64,000 nt of DNA from an uncultured Flavobacteriales bacterium. Its GTDB lineage: Bacteria; Bacteroidota; Bacteroidia; Flavobacteriales_D; Sanyastnellaceae. The stretch lies in contig CAJQLF010000004.1 in the NCBI GenBank assembly GCA_905479115.1, positions 24,953 to 88,952 on the forward strand, in the 5' to 3' direction. The notes beneath the pieces were generated by a model. The model had not been told where the DNA came from, did no database searches, and was given only the letters and a program-made list of their open reading frames with translations. This document shows positions 35,634-45,680 of this stretch, piece by piece (within the stretch, counting starts at the first letter, position 1; each line of letters opens with the position of its first letter). The position numbers and the translations under genes are program-made.

Positions 35634-36592
35634 CCTATCAAACTAGCTGCTTTGCTTTCCAAAATAGAACGCGCGTGGACGTCATCTTGTTGCAGTTGGT
35701 TTTGCAAGGCTTTCAAGCCAGTGAAGGTTTGTTCATCTCGGAGTCGTGCAATGAACTGAAGCGACACATTTTCATTGTAGCACTGCCGTCCTCCCTCCAG
35801 GAAATGAACTTCGAGGGATTCAGTGGTGGCTTTGTCAGCCACCGTAGGACGGGTCCCGACATTGATCATGGCAGGTTGCCAATTGGATTCTCCCTCGATG
35901 CGAGCCCATGCCGCATAAACACCTCGACCAGGAATCAACTTGAGGGTCTCGTGAGACCGTAAGTTGGCGGTTGGGTAGCCCATGCGCCTTCCGAGCTGCT
36001 CCCCTCGAATGACCGTCCCTGTGAAGGGAAATGGACGGTTGAGCCAACGCCGTGCCAGTTCGACTTCACCTGAGGTGATGGCGTCCCTTACTTTGGTAGA
36101 GCTTACGCGGGTGTTTTCAACGGTATGTGCAGGCAACTCCTCCACTTCAAAGCCAAATACTTTCCCCAGGTTGACCAAGCTTTCAAACGAGCCTTCTCGG
36201 TTTCTTCCAAACCGGTGGTCATAGCCGACGATGACGGTTGCAGGTCGGATTCCCTCGGCGAAAATTTCACGGACATATTCCAGCGGAGTCATCCGCGAAA
36301 GTTCTTCGGTAAAAGGTTGAATGACCAAGTTGTCCAGCCCAGCGTCGGCGAGCAACAGTTCTTTTTCTTCCGGCGTGTTGAGTAGCTTCAGCTGATGGTT
36401 GCCTGGGTGCAGGACGGTCCGAGGATGCGGATCAAATGTGAGAAGGACTGTTTGTCCGCCTTGTTCCTTCGCACGGGTCTTTAATAAGTCCAGCACAGCT
36501 CGGTGTCCGACATGCACGCCATCAAACGTTCCAATGGTCAATACCACCGGTGCATCAGACGAAAAACTGCGGGCATTCGAAAAGACTTTCAC
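35630..36592 (-). CDS. ribF: bifunctional riboflavin kinase/FAD synthetase
   Basis: Makes FMN and then FAD from riboflavin. The 320-residue product has the N-terminal nucleotidyltransferase (VVLTIGTFDGVHVGHRAVL, with HVGH; VIVGYDHRFGRNREG) and the C-terminal kinase (RPFPFTGTVIRGEQLGRRMG, YPTANLR, GVYAAWARIEG). I chose GTG at 36592 because family members begin at this point (V-K-V-F-S), and no other start lies within the conserved region. A TATCTTTG box sits 5 bases before it, so the message would be leaderless. It leads the operon ribF-LRR-pnuC-kinase and diverges from atpD. Confidence 0.95.
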   Translation of the reverse strand: MKVFSNARSFSSDAPVVLTIGTFDGVHVGHRAVLDLLKTRAKEQGGQTVLLTFDPHPRTVLHPGNHQLKLLNTPEEKELLLADAGLDNLVIQPFTEELSRMTPLEYVREIFAEGIRPATVIVGYDHRFGRNREGSFESLVNLGKVFGFEVEELPAHTVENTRVSSTKVRDAITSGEVELARRWLNRPFPFTGTVIRGEQLGRRMGYPTANLRSHETLKLIPGRGVYAAWARIEGESNWQPAMINVGTRPTVADKATTESLEVHFLEGGRQCYNENVSLQFIARLRDEQTFTGLKALQNQLQQDDVHARSILESKAASLIG

Positions 36593-36597
36593 TTTTG

Positions 36598-36624
36598 CAA
36601 AGATAGGTTGGTAATCTCGCTCAA
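36598..36624 (-). promoter_or_regulatory. ribF promoter (TTG-N16-TATCTTTG)
   Basis: Minus strand: TTG at 36624-36622, TATCTTTG at 36605-36598, followed after 5 bases by the GTG at 36592. It overlaps the divergent atpD promoter. Confidence 0.65.
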
Positions 36625-36639
36625 TACCCTGTACTTTTG
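36608..36639 (+). promoter_or_regulatory. atpD promoter (TTG-N21-TACTTTTG)
   Basis: TTG at 36608-36610 and TACTTTTG at 36632-36639, 21 bases apart; the ATG follows after 36 bases. Confidence 0.65.
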
Positions 36640-36651
36640 CGCGGAAATTAA

Positions 36652-38172
<1,521 letters not shown>

Positions 38173-38182
38173 TTTAAGTTCC

Positions 38183-38416
38183 ATGACGGTCCACATCCTT
38201 ACACCAGATGCCACATTGTTCAGCGGAGAAGCGCAGTACGTTGGTCTGCCTGGATCTGACGGAAGCATGGGCATAATGAACCGCCATGCGGCGTTGATTA
38301 CGACGTTGCAAACGGGAGAGGTTCTGGTGCGAACAGCTACAGGCGAAGAGCGGTTTCCTGTCAAGGGAGGAACCGTCGAGGTCTTGAACAACGTCGTTAC
38401 CGTTTTGGCGGCTTAA
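38183..38416 (+). CDS. atpC: F1Fo ATP synthase subunit epsilon, short form
   Basis: Central-stalk subunit. Only 77 residues long, it contains just the N-terminal beta-sandwich (MTVHILTPDATLFSGEAQYV, LPGSDGSMGIMNRHAALI, ending NNVVTVLAA). The C-terminal helical pair that brakes ATP hydrolysis in E. coli is absent. This short form is common in Bacteroidota, so it is not a truncation; other mechanisms must limit ATP hydrolysis. It is directly downstream of atpD. Confidence 0.93.
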   Translation: MTVHILTPDATLFSGEAQYVGLPGSDGSMGIMNRHAALITTLQTGEVLVRTATGEERFPVKGGTVEVLNNVVTVLAA

Positions 38417-38425
38417 CGAGTACGT

Positions 38426-38448
38426 TTTTCGGTAAGACTTTTCGGTAA
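38426..38448. repeat. short direct repeat in the atpC-rlmH spacer
   Basis: TTTTCGGTAA occurs at 38426-38435 and 38439-38448. The rest of the 142-base convergent spacer holds a weak hairpin (AATTC/GAATT) and a T run at 38554-38560, but no convincing terminator. Confidence 0.35.
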
Positions 38449-38558
38449 AATTCTTTTTGGAAGGAATTCTTCTGAGCAACATCATGGGTTGCTGATCATC
38501 TGACTTTGGGGGATGCGTCACGCCAAAGCGGATGAGCTGAGAACGATTTCGGGTTTTT

Positions 38559-39035
38559 TTATTCGTGGTGGTAGGGTTCTCCCTTCAAAATCGTGTGGGC
38601 ACGGTAAATTTGTTCTGCGGCGAACGGTCGGATCATCTGATGCGAAAAGGTCAGGGGACCCATGCTCCAAAACGCATCAGCCCGGTCCCGAATGGTTGCA
38701 GCAAATCCGTACGGTCCACCAATGACAAACATCGCGTGCTTCAGCCCTCGGTTTTGCCATTTCTGCAGTTGAGTAGCGAACTGCAGTGAGCTGTGGGCCT
38801 TGCCTCGCTCATCCAATAGCACGAGGAAATCAACACTTCCTAAATGTTTTTCAAGGATTTCGGCCTCCGCCTTTTGGACTGCCTCGGGGTCTTTTTTCGA
38901 TTGGCGCAACTTGGCATCAGCGGTTTCAACAAAGGCAAATTTCCCATAATGCCGGAGCCGATCGACATAGACTTGGGTTCCCTGTTCGATCCATTTTGAC
39001 TGCGTTTTGCCGATGGCCAATAACGTGATTTGCAC
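38559..39035 (-). CDS. rlmH: 23S rRNA (pseudouridine1915-N3)-methyltransferase RlmH
   Basis: SPOUT-class enzyme that methylates pseudouridine 1915 in helix 69 of 23S rRNA. The 158-residue length is normal. Motifs are MQITLLAIGKTQSKWIEQG at the start, FLVLLDERGKAHSS, the knot glycine loop FVIGGPYGFA, and the C-terminal SHQMIRPFAAEQIYRA. The first codon is GTG 39035; the product then begins exactly as relatives do. A TACCTTTG box lies 4 bases before it. It is divergent from nadC with only 27 bases between start codons. Confidence 0.96.
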   Translation of the reverse strand: MQITLLAIGKTQSKWIEQGTQVYVDRLRHYGKFAFVETADAKLRQSKKDPEAVQKAEAEILEKHLGSVDFLVLLDERGKAHSSLQFATQLQKWQNRGLKHAMFVIGGPYGFAATIRDRADAFWSMGPLTFSHQMIRPFAAEQIYRAHTILKGEPYHHE

Positions 39036-39058
39036 GTACCAAAGGTATTCTATCTTCG
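39030..39058 (+). promoter_or_regulatory. nadC promoter (TTG-N18-TATCTTCG)
   Basis: TTG at 39030-39032, inside the first codons of rlmH, and TATCTTCG at 39051-39058. The ATG of nadC follows 4 bases later. Confidence 0.6.
39040..39047 (-). promoter_or_regulatory. -7 box of rlmH
   Basis: TACCTTTG on the minus strand, an exact TAnnTTTG match, ending 4 bases before the GTG at 39035. Confidence 0.6.
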
Positions 39059-39062
39059 CTGT

Positions 39063-39950
39063 ATGATTTCAGAATCGATGGAACGGACCATTCGGTGGTC
39101 CCTCGAAGAGGATTTGGGTTCTGGTGACTGCACGTCTGAGTCTTCTTTGCCTTCAGGATTGCACCAAGAGGGGTGGATTATGGCGAAGGAATCTGGGGTT
39201 GTCGCTGGACTTGAGGTGGCGCAATATGTTTTTCAATTGGTGGATGAGAGCCTCACCTGCGAATTACTGAGTGCGGATGGAGATGCCGTAGTATCTGGTC
39301 AGCGAGTCCTTCGTGTGGAGGGCCCGGCAAAGAGCATTCTAATCGGAGAACGTTTGGCTTTGAACTTCATCCAGCGCATGAGTGGAATTGCATCGCGCAC
39401 TTTCGATGTAATGGCGTCTTTTAAGGGAACAAAATGTGCCGTCTTGGATACGCGAAAGACTACGCCTGGTCTAAGAGAATTTGAGAAGCAAGCGGTAAAA
39501 ATAGGAGGTGGCACGAATCACCGAATGGGGTTGTATGATATGATTTTGGTGAAAGATAACCACGTCGATTATGCGGGTACCATGGAACAAGCTTTGGAAA
39601 ATGTGGCCGATTACCTGCAGAAACTCGGGCGTGATTTGCCGGTCGTTGTAGAGGTTCGCAACAGCGAAGAGGCATCTGCTGCCATGCATTCGCGAAAGAA
39701 ATGGAAGAAGCCATCCGGTGCTTGGCTAATAGATCGCCTGCTGCTGGACAATCATACGCCCGAGCAAACGGCAATGATGGTGGAGCAATGGGGTGGAGAG
39801 ATTCCCTTGGAAGCTTCGGGCGGAATCACCCCCGAAAATGCCCGTTCATACGCTGAAGCAGGAGTGGATTTTGTGTCCATGGGTTGGCTAACGCACAGCG
39901 TGAAAGGAATGGACTTCAGTCTCAAATCAACAGCATATTTCAATGCCTGA
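39063..39950 (+). CDS. nadC: nicotinate-nucleotide pyrophosphorylase (carboxylating)
   Basis: Turns quinolinate and PRPP into nicotinate mononucleotide in NAD synthesis. The 295-residue product has LEEDLGSGDCTSES at the start, ALNFIQRMSGIASRT, VLDTRKTTPGLREFEKQAV, GGGTNHRMGLYDMILVKDNH and EASGGITPENARSYAEAGVD at the end. ATG 39063 is chosen over an upstream in-frame start at 39030, which would overlap rlmH and its promoter. Upstream lies a leaderless-type promoter. Its last 8 bases overlap the YihY-family gene. Confidence 0.96.
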   Translation: MISESMERTIRWSLEEDLGSGDCTSESSLPSGLHQEGWIMAKESGVVAGLEVAQYVFQLVDESLTCELLSADGDAVVSGQRVLRVEGPAKSILIGERLALNFIQRMSGIASRTFDVMASFKGTKCAVLDTRKTTPGLREFEKQAVKIGGGTNHRMGLYDMILVKDNHVDYAGTMEQALENVADYLQKLGRDLPVVVEVRNSEEASAAMHSRKKWKKPSGAWLIDRLLLDNHTPEQTAMMVEQWGGEIPLEASGGITPENARSYAEAGVDFVSMGWLTHSVKGMDFSLKSTAYFNA

Positions 39951-40908
39951 GCTCGAGCCACCCCAAGTCCCAGACCGGCCTTTTTTCCGATGGGTTCAGC
40001 GCAATCGGGTTTTTGACCACATCCGTCGTGCACTCAGATCCCTGAAGCCTTGGAAGGACAAATCCATGAATGTGTACGATGTGGGACGGTTTTTTTTCCT
40101 GGGCCTGGTGAACGGCTCTGTTGCGACTCGATCAGCGGCCATCAGTTTCAAGTTGTTTGTGGCTTTTTTTCCGGCAATGATTCTGCTGCTCAGCATCATT
40201 CCCTACACTCCTTTAGAGACCGAGGAAGTGTTGATGAGTCTCGAACAGTTCTTCCCCAAACAAGCCATAGAGCTGTTCGAACAAACCGTAACTGACCTGA
40301 TTGTGCAGCGTCAGGGAACCCTCTTATCCGTGGGTGTGATTTTGCTTCTCTTTTATGCTTCGAATAGTGTGAACGCCATCTTGGTGGGTTTTGGTGAAAG
40401 CGCGCATGTGGCGGGTCGCCCAAAAAACTGGCTGGTTTTTCGATTGATTTCCATAGGGTTGCTTCTGGTGCTTTCTATTTTGCTTGTGGTGGCGATTTTC
40501 CTCATCGGCTTTGCCGGGGATGTTCTTGCCTGGGCAGAAACTCGGGGGTGGCTCCAGGAAGTCAATCTTCCCCTGTTAACGGTGGCGCGTTGGGTGCTTT
40601 CATTCGGATTGATCTACACGGCAGTGACCATTTTGTATAATGCGGGTCGCTTTACTTCGAAACGGCTTGAATGGTGGTCCATCGGTGCAACGGGAACCAC
40701 GTTGCTTTTCATTTTGATCACCTTCACGTTTTCCTGGTTCATCGACCAGTTTGCTTCGTACAATTCCCTGTATGGGTCCATCGGAACGCTTTTGATCACC
40801 CTTTTATGGTTGAATTCTAACAGTTCCATTTTATTATTGGGGTATGAACTGAATGCCGCCGTGCACCGAGCGCGGCAGGATGCTGAAAAAAAAAATGAAA
40901 TCATATGA
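39943..40908 (+). CDS. YihY/BrkB-family inner-membrane protein
   Basis: A 321-residue protein with about six membrane segments (ISFKLFVAFFPAMILLLSII, LLSVGVILLLFYASNSVNAI, LISIGLLLVLSILLVVAIFL, plus three more to residue 305). The pattern ATRSAAISFKLFVAFFPA and the ending GTLLITLLWLNSNSSILLLGYELNA are characteristic of the YihY/BrkB family. Earlier names as ribonuclease BN or serum-resistance factor are not supported for the family; its function is unknown. It overlaps nadC and, by ATGA, the DUF2147 gene. Confidence 0.92.
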   Translation: MPELEPPQVPDRPFFRWVQRNRVFDHIRRALRSLKPWKDKSMNVYDVGRFFFLGLVNGSVATRSAAISFKLFVAFFPAMILLLSIIPYTPLETEEVLMSLEQFFPKQAIELFEQTVTDLIVQRQGTLLSVGVILLLFYASNSVNAILVGFGESAHVAGRPKNWLVFRLISIGLLLVLSILLVVAIFLIGFAGDVLAWAETRGWLQEVNLPLLTVARWVLSFGLIYTAVTILYNAGRFTSKRLEWWSIGATGTTLLFILITFTFSWFIDQFASYNSLYGSIGTLLITLLWLNSNSSILLLGYELNAAVHRARQDAEKKNEII

Positions 40909-41348
40909 AATACGCACTCACCACCCTTGCAATGCTCGTGTTTACCTTCATGGCTGGAGCCCAAACCAATCCCGTCTTGGGGAAATGGAAAACCATCGAT
41001 GATGAAACAGGTCGGATCAAGAGTGTTGTGGAAATTACCGAGCGAGACGGCAAGCTTTATGGTCAGGTAATTGAACTGTTTCGTTTGCCTGAAGAGGACC
41101 AAAACCCCATTTGCGATGAATGCGAGGACGACCGAAAGGACCAGCCGGCACTCGGCATGGAAATCGTGCGCGATATGGTTCAGGATGGTGATGACTTGGA
41201 GTGGGAAGACGGGACCATTTGCGACCCTAAAAACGGAAAAATCTACGACTGCGTCATGTGGCTGGATGAGGACAACATGGACGAACTAAAAGTCCGGGGC
41301 TACATCCTATTTTTGTTTAGGACCCAAACGTGGTTGCGCCAGAACTAA
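40905..41348 (+). CDS. secreted DUF2147 protein
   Basis: A 147-residue exported protein: signal peptide (TTLAMLVFTFMAGAQ), then the DUF2147 pattern VLGKWKTIDDETGRIKSVVE, KLYGQVIELF, a short cysteine pair CDECEDD, GMEIVRDMVQDGDDLEWEDG, ICDPKNGKIYDC and the ending YILFLFRTQTWLR. The family is widespread in Bacteroidota and Proteobacteria and has no established role. It starts within the stop of the YihY-type gene, so it is read from the nadC message. Confidence 0.92.
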   Translation: MKYALTTLAMLVFTFMAGAQTNPVLGKWKTIDDETGRIKSVVEITERDGKLYGQVIELFRLPEEDQNPICDECEDDRKDQPALGMEIVRDMVQDGDDLEWEDGTICDPKNGKIYDCVMWLDEDNMDELKVRGYILFLFRTQTWLRQN

Positions 41349-41358
41349 AGGCGATTGC

Positions 41359-42837
41359 TCAAGGCCACCAAGGCAGGCGATGCTTGATTCCGGCTCTGAG
41401 CTCAGGGAAGAAGCCCAACCCATAGCACGCGACGAAACATCCACCAGAAGCCAGTGTTCCCTGAATGCTTGCTTCCACTAATGGATGAAGACCCAGTTGA
41501 CCGGCTTCCCAGTGGAATAAAGTGGCAAACACGAGACCGATGGCACCAATGACCGGCAAGGACCAGGTGAATGGGTGCACGCCAAGCTTTCGGTTTACGA
41601 GCCACAATCGCCAGGCATTGTTCCAAACGAATGTTCCCAAAGTGGCCAAGGCTGCGCCACTTAGGCCCCATTCAAAGATTACCAGAAACAGGTAATTCAT
41701 AGCGATGGTTACGACCACCAGCGCGATGTTAATAGGCAACACCAACCGGTAATGTTCACTTAGCGCTAGGTGCTGGTTGTTGCTGTTGTTGAGCCCTGCA
41801 ATAATGCGGGACAGCCCAATGCAGACAAACACCCATTCAAGCCCACGGTAATTTTCCGGTAAGAGTTGTTGGAATGGATCAAAAGCGGCCCATATCCCTG
41901 CCATCAAAGAGGTCATCAACAAGACGTTGATTCGAGCCGTTCTTTTATTCAAACGGTCGATCGAGCCATCATTTGCTGCATGCACTTTATCGGCCAAGAC
42001 ACCCTTGACGATATTCACCGTAGCTCGTCCGGGCATGCCCACGACGGAACCGATGAAAAATCCAATGGTGTACATCGGAACTTCCTCCAGTCCGAGGTAT
42101 TTCGCAATCATGATAGAATCCAGTTGCATAGCGATGATGATGGAGCTTCCAGCAAAAAGACTAAAACCGCTGTATTCCAGAAACTGAGGCATGTCTTGCC
42201 GGTTCCACCCGGCGCTGACACGTTTGAACATCCGAATATTGGGGATGCCTAAAAGCACCAGCGACACCCCATAGGTTGCCACGTACATCGGAACGAAAGC
42301 ATGGAGGGGAATTGCGTCAAAAAGTAACAAAACTGCGAGGCTGATATAGCTTAATTTTTGCCAGACTTCATCAATCCATGAGACGTAGCCGGTTCGCAGC
42401 GCCAAGGTGAGCAACGACCGGAATATGTGGAGAAGACTCATGATGGCCATGATGGCCAAAAACCAAGGAGCATGCGCGGTTAACAAGTCTGCATGGGTTG
42501 GGTCTAGTTTTGTCACCCAGTATTCGCCGAATGTTAAGATGGTTCCCAACGTCAGGGTCAGTCCCGCTAACGCTATGGCCAAAATTGAATTGAGGGCCTT
42601 ATCTCTTTCCTTGTCGGAATATCGGTTGAGGAAGCGGACGATGGCTCCAGGAGCTCCTAAGGTTGCGAGAGCGGCACAAATCACCCCCCAAGAAGTCATG
42701 ATTCGGACCAACCCCCAAATTTCTTCCTTGCCTTCGAATGCCCGTGGCAGAACTGCCATGTTATTGGCCGCGCCGAGGACCAACCCCACGCCTAACGCAA
42801 TGGCTGCATAACTCGATTGTTTGGCAATGACTCCCAC
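41359..42837 (-). CDS. polysaccharide flippase-like membrane protein (MOP superfamily)
   Basis: A 492-residue protein with about twelve to fourteen hydrophobic segments, matching Wzx/MurJ-like exporters of the MOP superfamily that flip lipid-linked sugars. The N-terminus has QSSYAAIALGVGLVLGAANN and later GAPGAIVRFLNRYSD, the usual region near the second membrane segment. The C-terminal segments include VIGAIGLVFATLFHW and GGCFVACYGLGFF. It starts with GTG two bases after the stop of the AddB-like gene. No glycosyltransferases are nearby, so the substrate is open. Confidence 0.85.
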   Translation of the reverse strand: MGVIAKQSSYAAIALGVGLVLGAANNMAVLPRAFEGKEEIWGLVRIMTSWGVICAALATLGAPGAIVRFLNRYSDKERDKALNSILAIALAGLTLTLGTILTFGEYWVTKLDPTHADLLTAHAPWFLAIMAIMSLLHIFRSLLTLALRTGYVSWIDEVWQKLSYISLAVLLLFDAIPLHAFVPMYVATYGVSLVLLGIPNIRMFKRVSAGWNRQDMPQFLEYSGFSLFAGSSIIIAMQLDSIMIAKYLGLEEVPMYTIGFFIGSVVGMPGRATVNIVKGVLADKVHAANDGSIDRLNKRTARINVLLMTSLMAGIWAAFDPFQQLLPENYRGLEWVFVCIGLSRIIAGLNNSNNQHLALSEHYRLVLPINIALVVVTIAMNYLFLVIFEWGLSGAALATLGTFVWNNAWRLWLVNRKLGVHPFTWSLPVIGAIGLVFATLFHWEAGQLGLHPLVEASIQGTLASGGCFVACYGLGFFPELRAGIKHRLPWWP

Positions 42838-42839
42838 GA

Positions 42840-45668
42840 TCAGTTAAAGTATGTCGTAGGAGGGTCCAAAACAGCACAATAATTGCAGTAAAGAGCGCCT
42901 TCATTGTGTTCAACGTGCGGCGTATCCGCATAATGGGTTTCCAGCTGCTGAATGAGCCACTCCAGCAACATGCGTGCATCTTCCTGCGTGATTTCCCGAC
43001 GGCCATCGATGGTCAAGGACAGCAACCCTACTTTGGCATTTTTTCCCGATCGGATGCCCAGCTGCACTTCAGGGAGGCGGGAGTTGTTGTCTCCCAACGT
43101 TTCGAGAGCTATCGCTGCATAGATGAGCAATTGCAAGGCCTTTCCAGCTTTTCCTGAGGCGAGTTTTTCGGTCCAATCTCCTTTCAACGTCAATTCGCTG
43201 GACTTGACACTGCCTGTTTTGTAGTCTGTGACGACAACAGCACCATCCTCTCGGTCAATTCGGTCAGCTTCTCCGCGCAAGCGAAGAAGTGGAAACGTTG
43301 GATGGCCGGTTTCGAATGTGTGGGATAAGGACTCCTCAACAGATTGGACATGGCGGTGCCGAGAGCCATCCAACTCCTGGATTTCGACGTCGATGAGTTT
43401 ATTCAGGGTGGCCTCGGCCATGGCGAAATGCAGGTAGTTCTCACCGCTTTCTGTTAGCGATAGATTAAAGGCAGACGAAACTGAATCTTCGAGCAGCTTC
43501 GATACATCTTGCTTCAATTGAATAAGATCGGATTGGCGGAGGGGATTGGCTGTTAATTTGCCCAAACCTACTTCCAGTACCTTGTGGACGACGGTTCCAA
43601 AAGTACTGGCCGTCATCTCCTCTTCGATCTCCTTTTGTTCGTGCAGTTGCAGCAGGTATTTATAGTAAAAGTCCCGTTTGCAGGCCATGAAGGTATTCCA
43701 CGCTGATGGGCTGATGCCCTTTCGAGACCAACCCACTAACTTTTCTTGACTCCATGTTCCGCAATCCAGGGCTTGGATGGTTGGCCGCTTTGCTGGCACA
43801 GGTGCGTGGACTTCTTTTTTTTGGAGAGGGAGCAAGTCTTTCCCATTCGGACGGAAAGACCGTTCTAATTGAAGGAGGTACCGGCTCTTTTCTGACGCCT
43901 CATCCTGCCCGCGGTACAAGAAATGGATTTCTTGGCTGCGGTTCAATAGCCGGTACATGTAATATGCAAAGATGGCCTCGCGTTCGTGCCTGCCTGGCAG
44001 TTCCCAAGTGTTCCTCAAATCGAATGGAATAAAGCTGTCTGGCGGAGCGGACTTGGGCAGCGTGCCTTCGTTGCAGTCCATGATGAAAACGTGGTCATAA
44101 TCCAGCGCCCTTGATTCAATGAGCCCCATGATCTGCAAGCCTTCCTCTGGTTCGCCGAGTAAATCAATCCGCTCGCTTTGAAGGCCATTGAACAAGAAAC
44201 TCCATGCATCTTCTCTATCCTGTAGGATTCCATGGCGGGCTTCGAATTGAAGCGCTACACCCACCGCTTGGATGACTTTCTCCCATCCCGCTTCGGCCCA
44301 GGGATCGGCTGAAGTGCTTGATTCAAGGAGCGATCCGAGTTCTTGTGTCCATGCTGAAAGGGATTCCAACCATTTCCCAGTGTCCGGGGTATAGAGCGCA
44401 TCCAATCCGGTGAAAAAGGCTTGTACCGGCCCATTGGACAATTCGTTCAGTTGGTTTCGCGAAATCCAAGCCCACTTCTTTTGGGCCATTCGATTCAGGA
44501 CGTTGCTGGCGTCTGTGCGAAATTCTAGCTCAGAATGCGCCTGCATCAAGAGCGGTTCACTCAAGAGGTTTCGGATGTCATCGTGATGCAAACTTCCTCG
44601 ATTGCGTCCAAGGACTTGCTGCAACGTCCGAAGAAAACTTCGGGCCGGCGTATCGCTCCAACTTAAGCCCATGGTGACATTGTAATGGTCTTGCAGGCCC
44701 TCAGGCAGGGATTGAAGCAGCAGCGGGAGTTGGCTGCCATCGGGTAAAATAATGGCCGTTCGCGCACGCTCCTCTTTGCTCAGCTTGGCCACGGCTTCAC
44801 GAATGTATTGGCACTGAAGAACCGCGCTGCTGCAATTCACCTCTATCACGGAAGGAGGCGAGAGCGCTAGGCGATTGGGGAGCGAAGGGTAAGAAGCAGA
44901 CCGGTTTTTATAATGCGCTCGAATAAACAGTCCCGCCTCGACTTCAGCATGATTGACGTAGCTCGTGTCCGCATCCCAAACCCACGTGAGTTGCTGCGAT
45001 TTAGAGTAGCGCCCCAAAAATGCTGATTCGGCGCGGGTCAAAGCGCTCATGCCCGCCACAAAGACGTGGTCGTAAGGCAACTTGTTCAGTGATTCACCCG
45101 CTTTGCGTGCGAGCAGTCCAGAATATCCTTGCTGGCGCAATTCCAATTGATTTGAAAACGCCTTGTGCAGCTCGCCCAGTTGGAGGTACTGCCTCAAAAA
45201 AGCCACCTGTCCGTCTGTCAGTGTTTCGGGATCGCCAAAGCTCCAATCTTCGATGCCCTCGATGTCGCAGAGGTTTTGAAAAACTGTTTGTGCGTCTAAG
45301 AGATACTGATCAATCTCATTGAAATCACGCAGAGCGATTTGTCCCCAAGGCATGAACGCTTGAAAGGATTTTTCTCCCTTTGATTGCTTTGTAGCTTGGT
45401 CCTCTTCAGGTAAATCACGCCACGTTTTATACAGCAAAGCCAAGGACTCCATGCCAACGAGCGGAGTCCATGACGTATGAGACTGAATGGTCGCTCCTAA
45501 GGTTTCAATGCGCGGCATCCAACCAGCCGCTGACATGCGGTGAGCCAATGCGCGTTCAAATTTGCCAGCTGCCCGCTGGCTGGGCAAGATGACCAAGCAC
45601 GCTTCGGGACGCGGTTGCTTCAGAACTTGTTGGGCTAGCTCATCAAGAAAGGAAGGTTTAATTTTCAA
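42840..45668 (-). CDS. AddB-like helicase-fold nuclease subunit (PD-(D/E)XK)
   Basis: Likely the B subunit of an AddAB-type double-strand-break resection enzyme, 942 residues. The N-terminal half is a degenerate helicase fold (CLVILPSQRAAGKFERALAH; LPYDHVFVAGMSALTRAESAF; DYDHVFIMDCNEGTLP). The C-terminal nuclease has LRGEADRIDRE and VVTDYKTGSVKSSEL, the PD-(D/E)XK active site. AddB proteins usually hold an iron-sulfur cluster on four cysteines around the nuclease. Here I find one before it (FMACKRDFYYKYL) and two after it (YCNYC), so a fourth is not evident. It sits 12 bases after a TPR gene. Its likely partner is the AddA-like protein at 58234. Confidence 0.87.
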   Translation of the reverse strand: MKIKPSFLDELAQQVLKQPRPEACLVILPSQRAAGKFERALAHRMSAAGWMPRIETLGATIQSHTSWTPLVGMESLALLYKTWRDLPEEDQATKQSKGEKSFQAFMPWGQIALRDFNEIDQYLLDAQTVFQNLCDIEGIEDWSFGDPETLTDGQVAFLRQYLQLGELHKAFSNQLELRQQGYSGLLARKAGESLNKLPYDHVFVAGMSALTRAESAFLGRYSKSQQLTWVWDADTSYVNHAEVEAGLFIRAHYKNRSASYPSLPNRLALSPPSVIEVNCSSAVLQCQYIREAVAKLSKEERARTAIILPDGSQLPLLLQSLPEGLQDHYNVTMGLSWSDTPARSFLRTLQQVLGRNRGSLHHDDIRNLLSEPLLMQAHSELEFRTDASNVLNRMAQKKWAWISRNQLNELSNGPVQAFFTGLDALYTPDTGKWLESLSAWTQELGSLLESSTSADPWAEAGWEKVIQAVGVALQFEARHGILQDREDAWSFLFNGLQSERIDLLGEPEEGLQIMGLIESRALDYDHVFIMDCNEGTLPKSAPPDSFIPFDLRNTWELPGRHEREAIFAYYMYRLLNRSQEIHFLYRGQDEASEKSRYLLQLERSFRPNGKDLLPLQKKEVHAPVPAKRPTIQALDCGTWSQEKLVGWSRKGISPSAWNTFMACKRDFYYKYLLQLHEQKEIEEEMTASTFGTVVHKVLEVGLGKLTANPLRQSDLIQLKQDVSKLLEDSVSSAFNLSLTESGENYLHFAMAEATLNKLIDVEIQELDGSRHRHVQSVEESLSHTFETGHPTFPLLRLRGEADRIDREDGAVVVTDYKTGSVKSSELTLKGDWTEKLASGKAGKALQLLIYAAIALETLGDNNSRLPEVQLGIRSGKNAKVGLLSLTIDGRREITQEDARMLLEWLIQQLETHYADTPHVEHNEGALYCNYCAVLDPPTTYFN

Positions 45669-45680
45669 TCGTCGGGTGAT

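Noticed and set aside
38183..38416. truncation of atpC
   Set aside because: The short epsilon without helical domain is usual in Bacteroidota and the sequence ends cleanly after the beta-sandwich.
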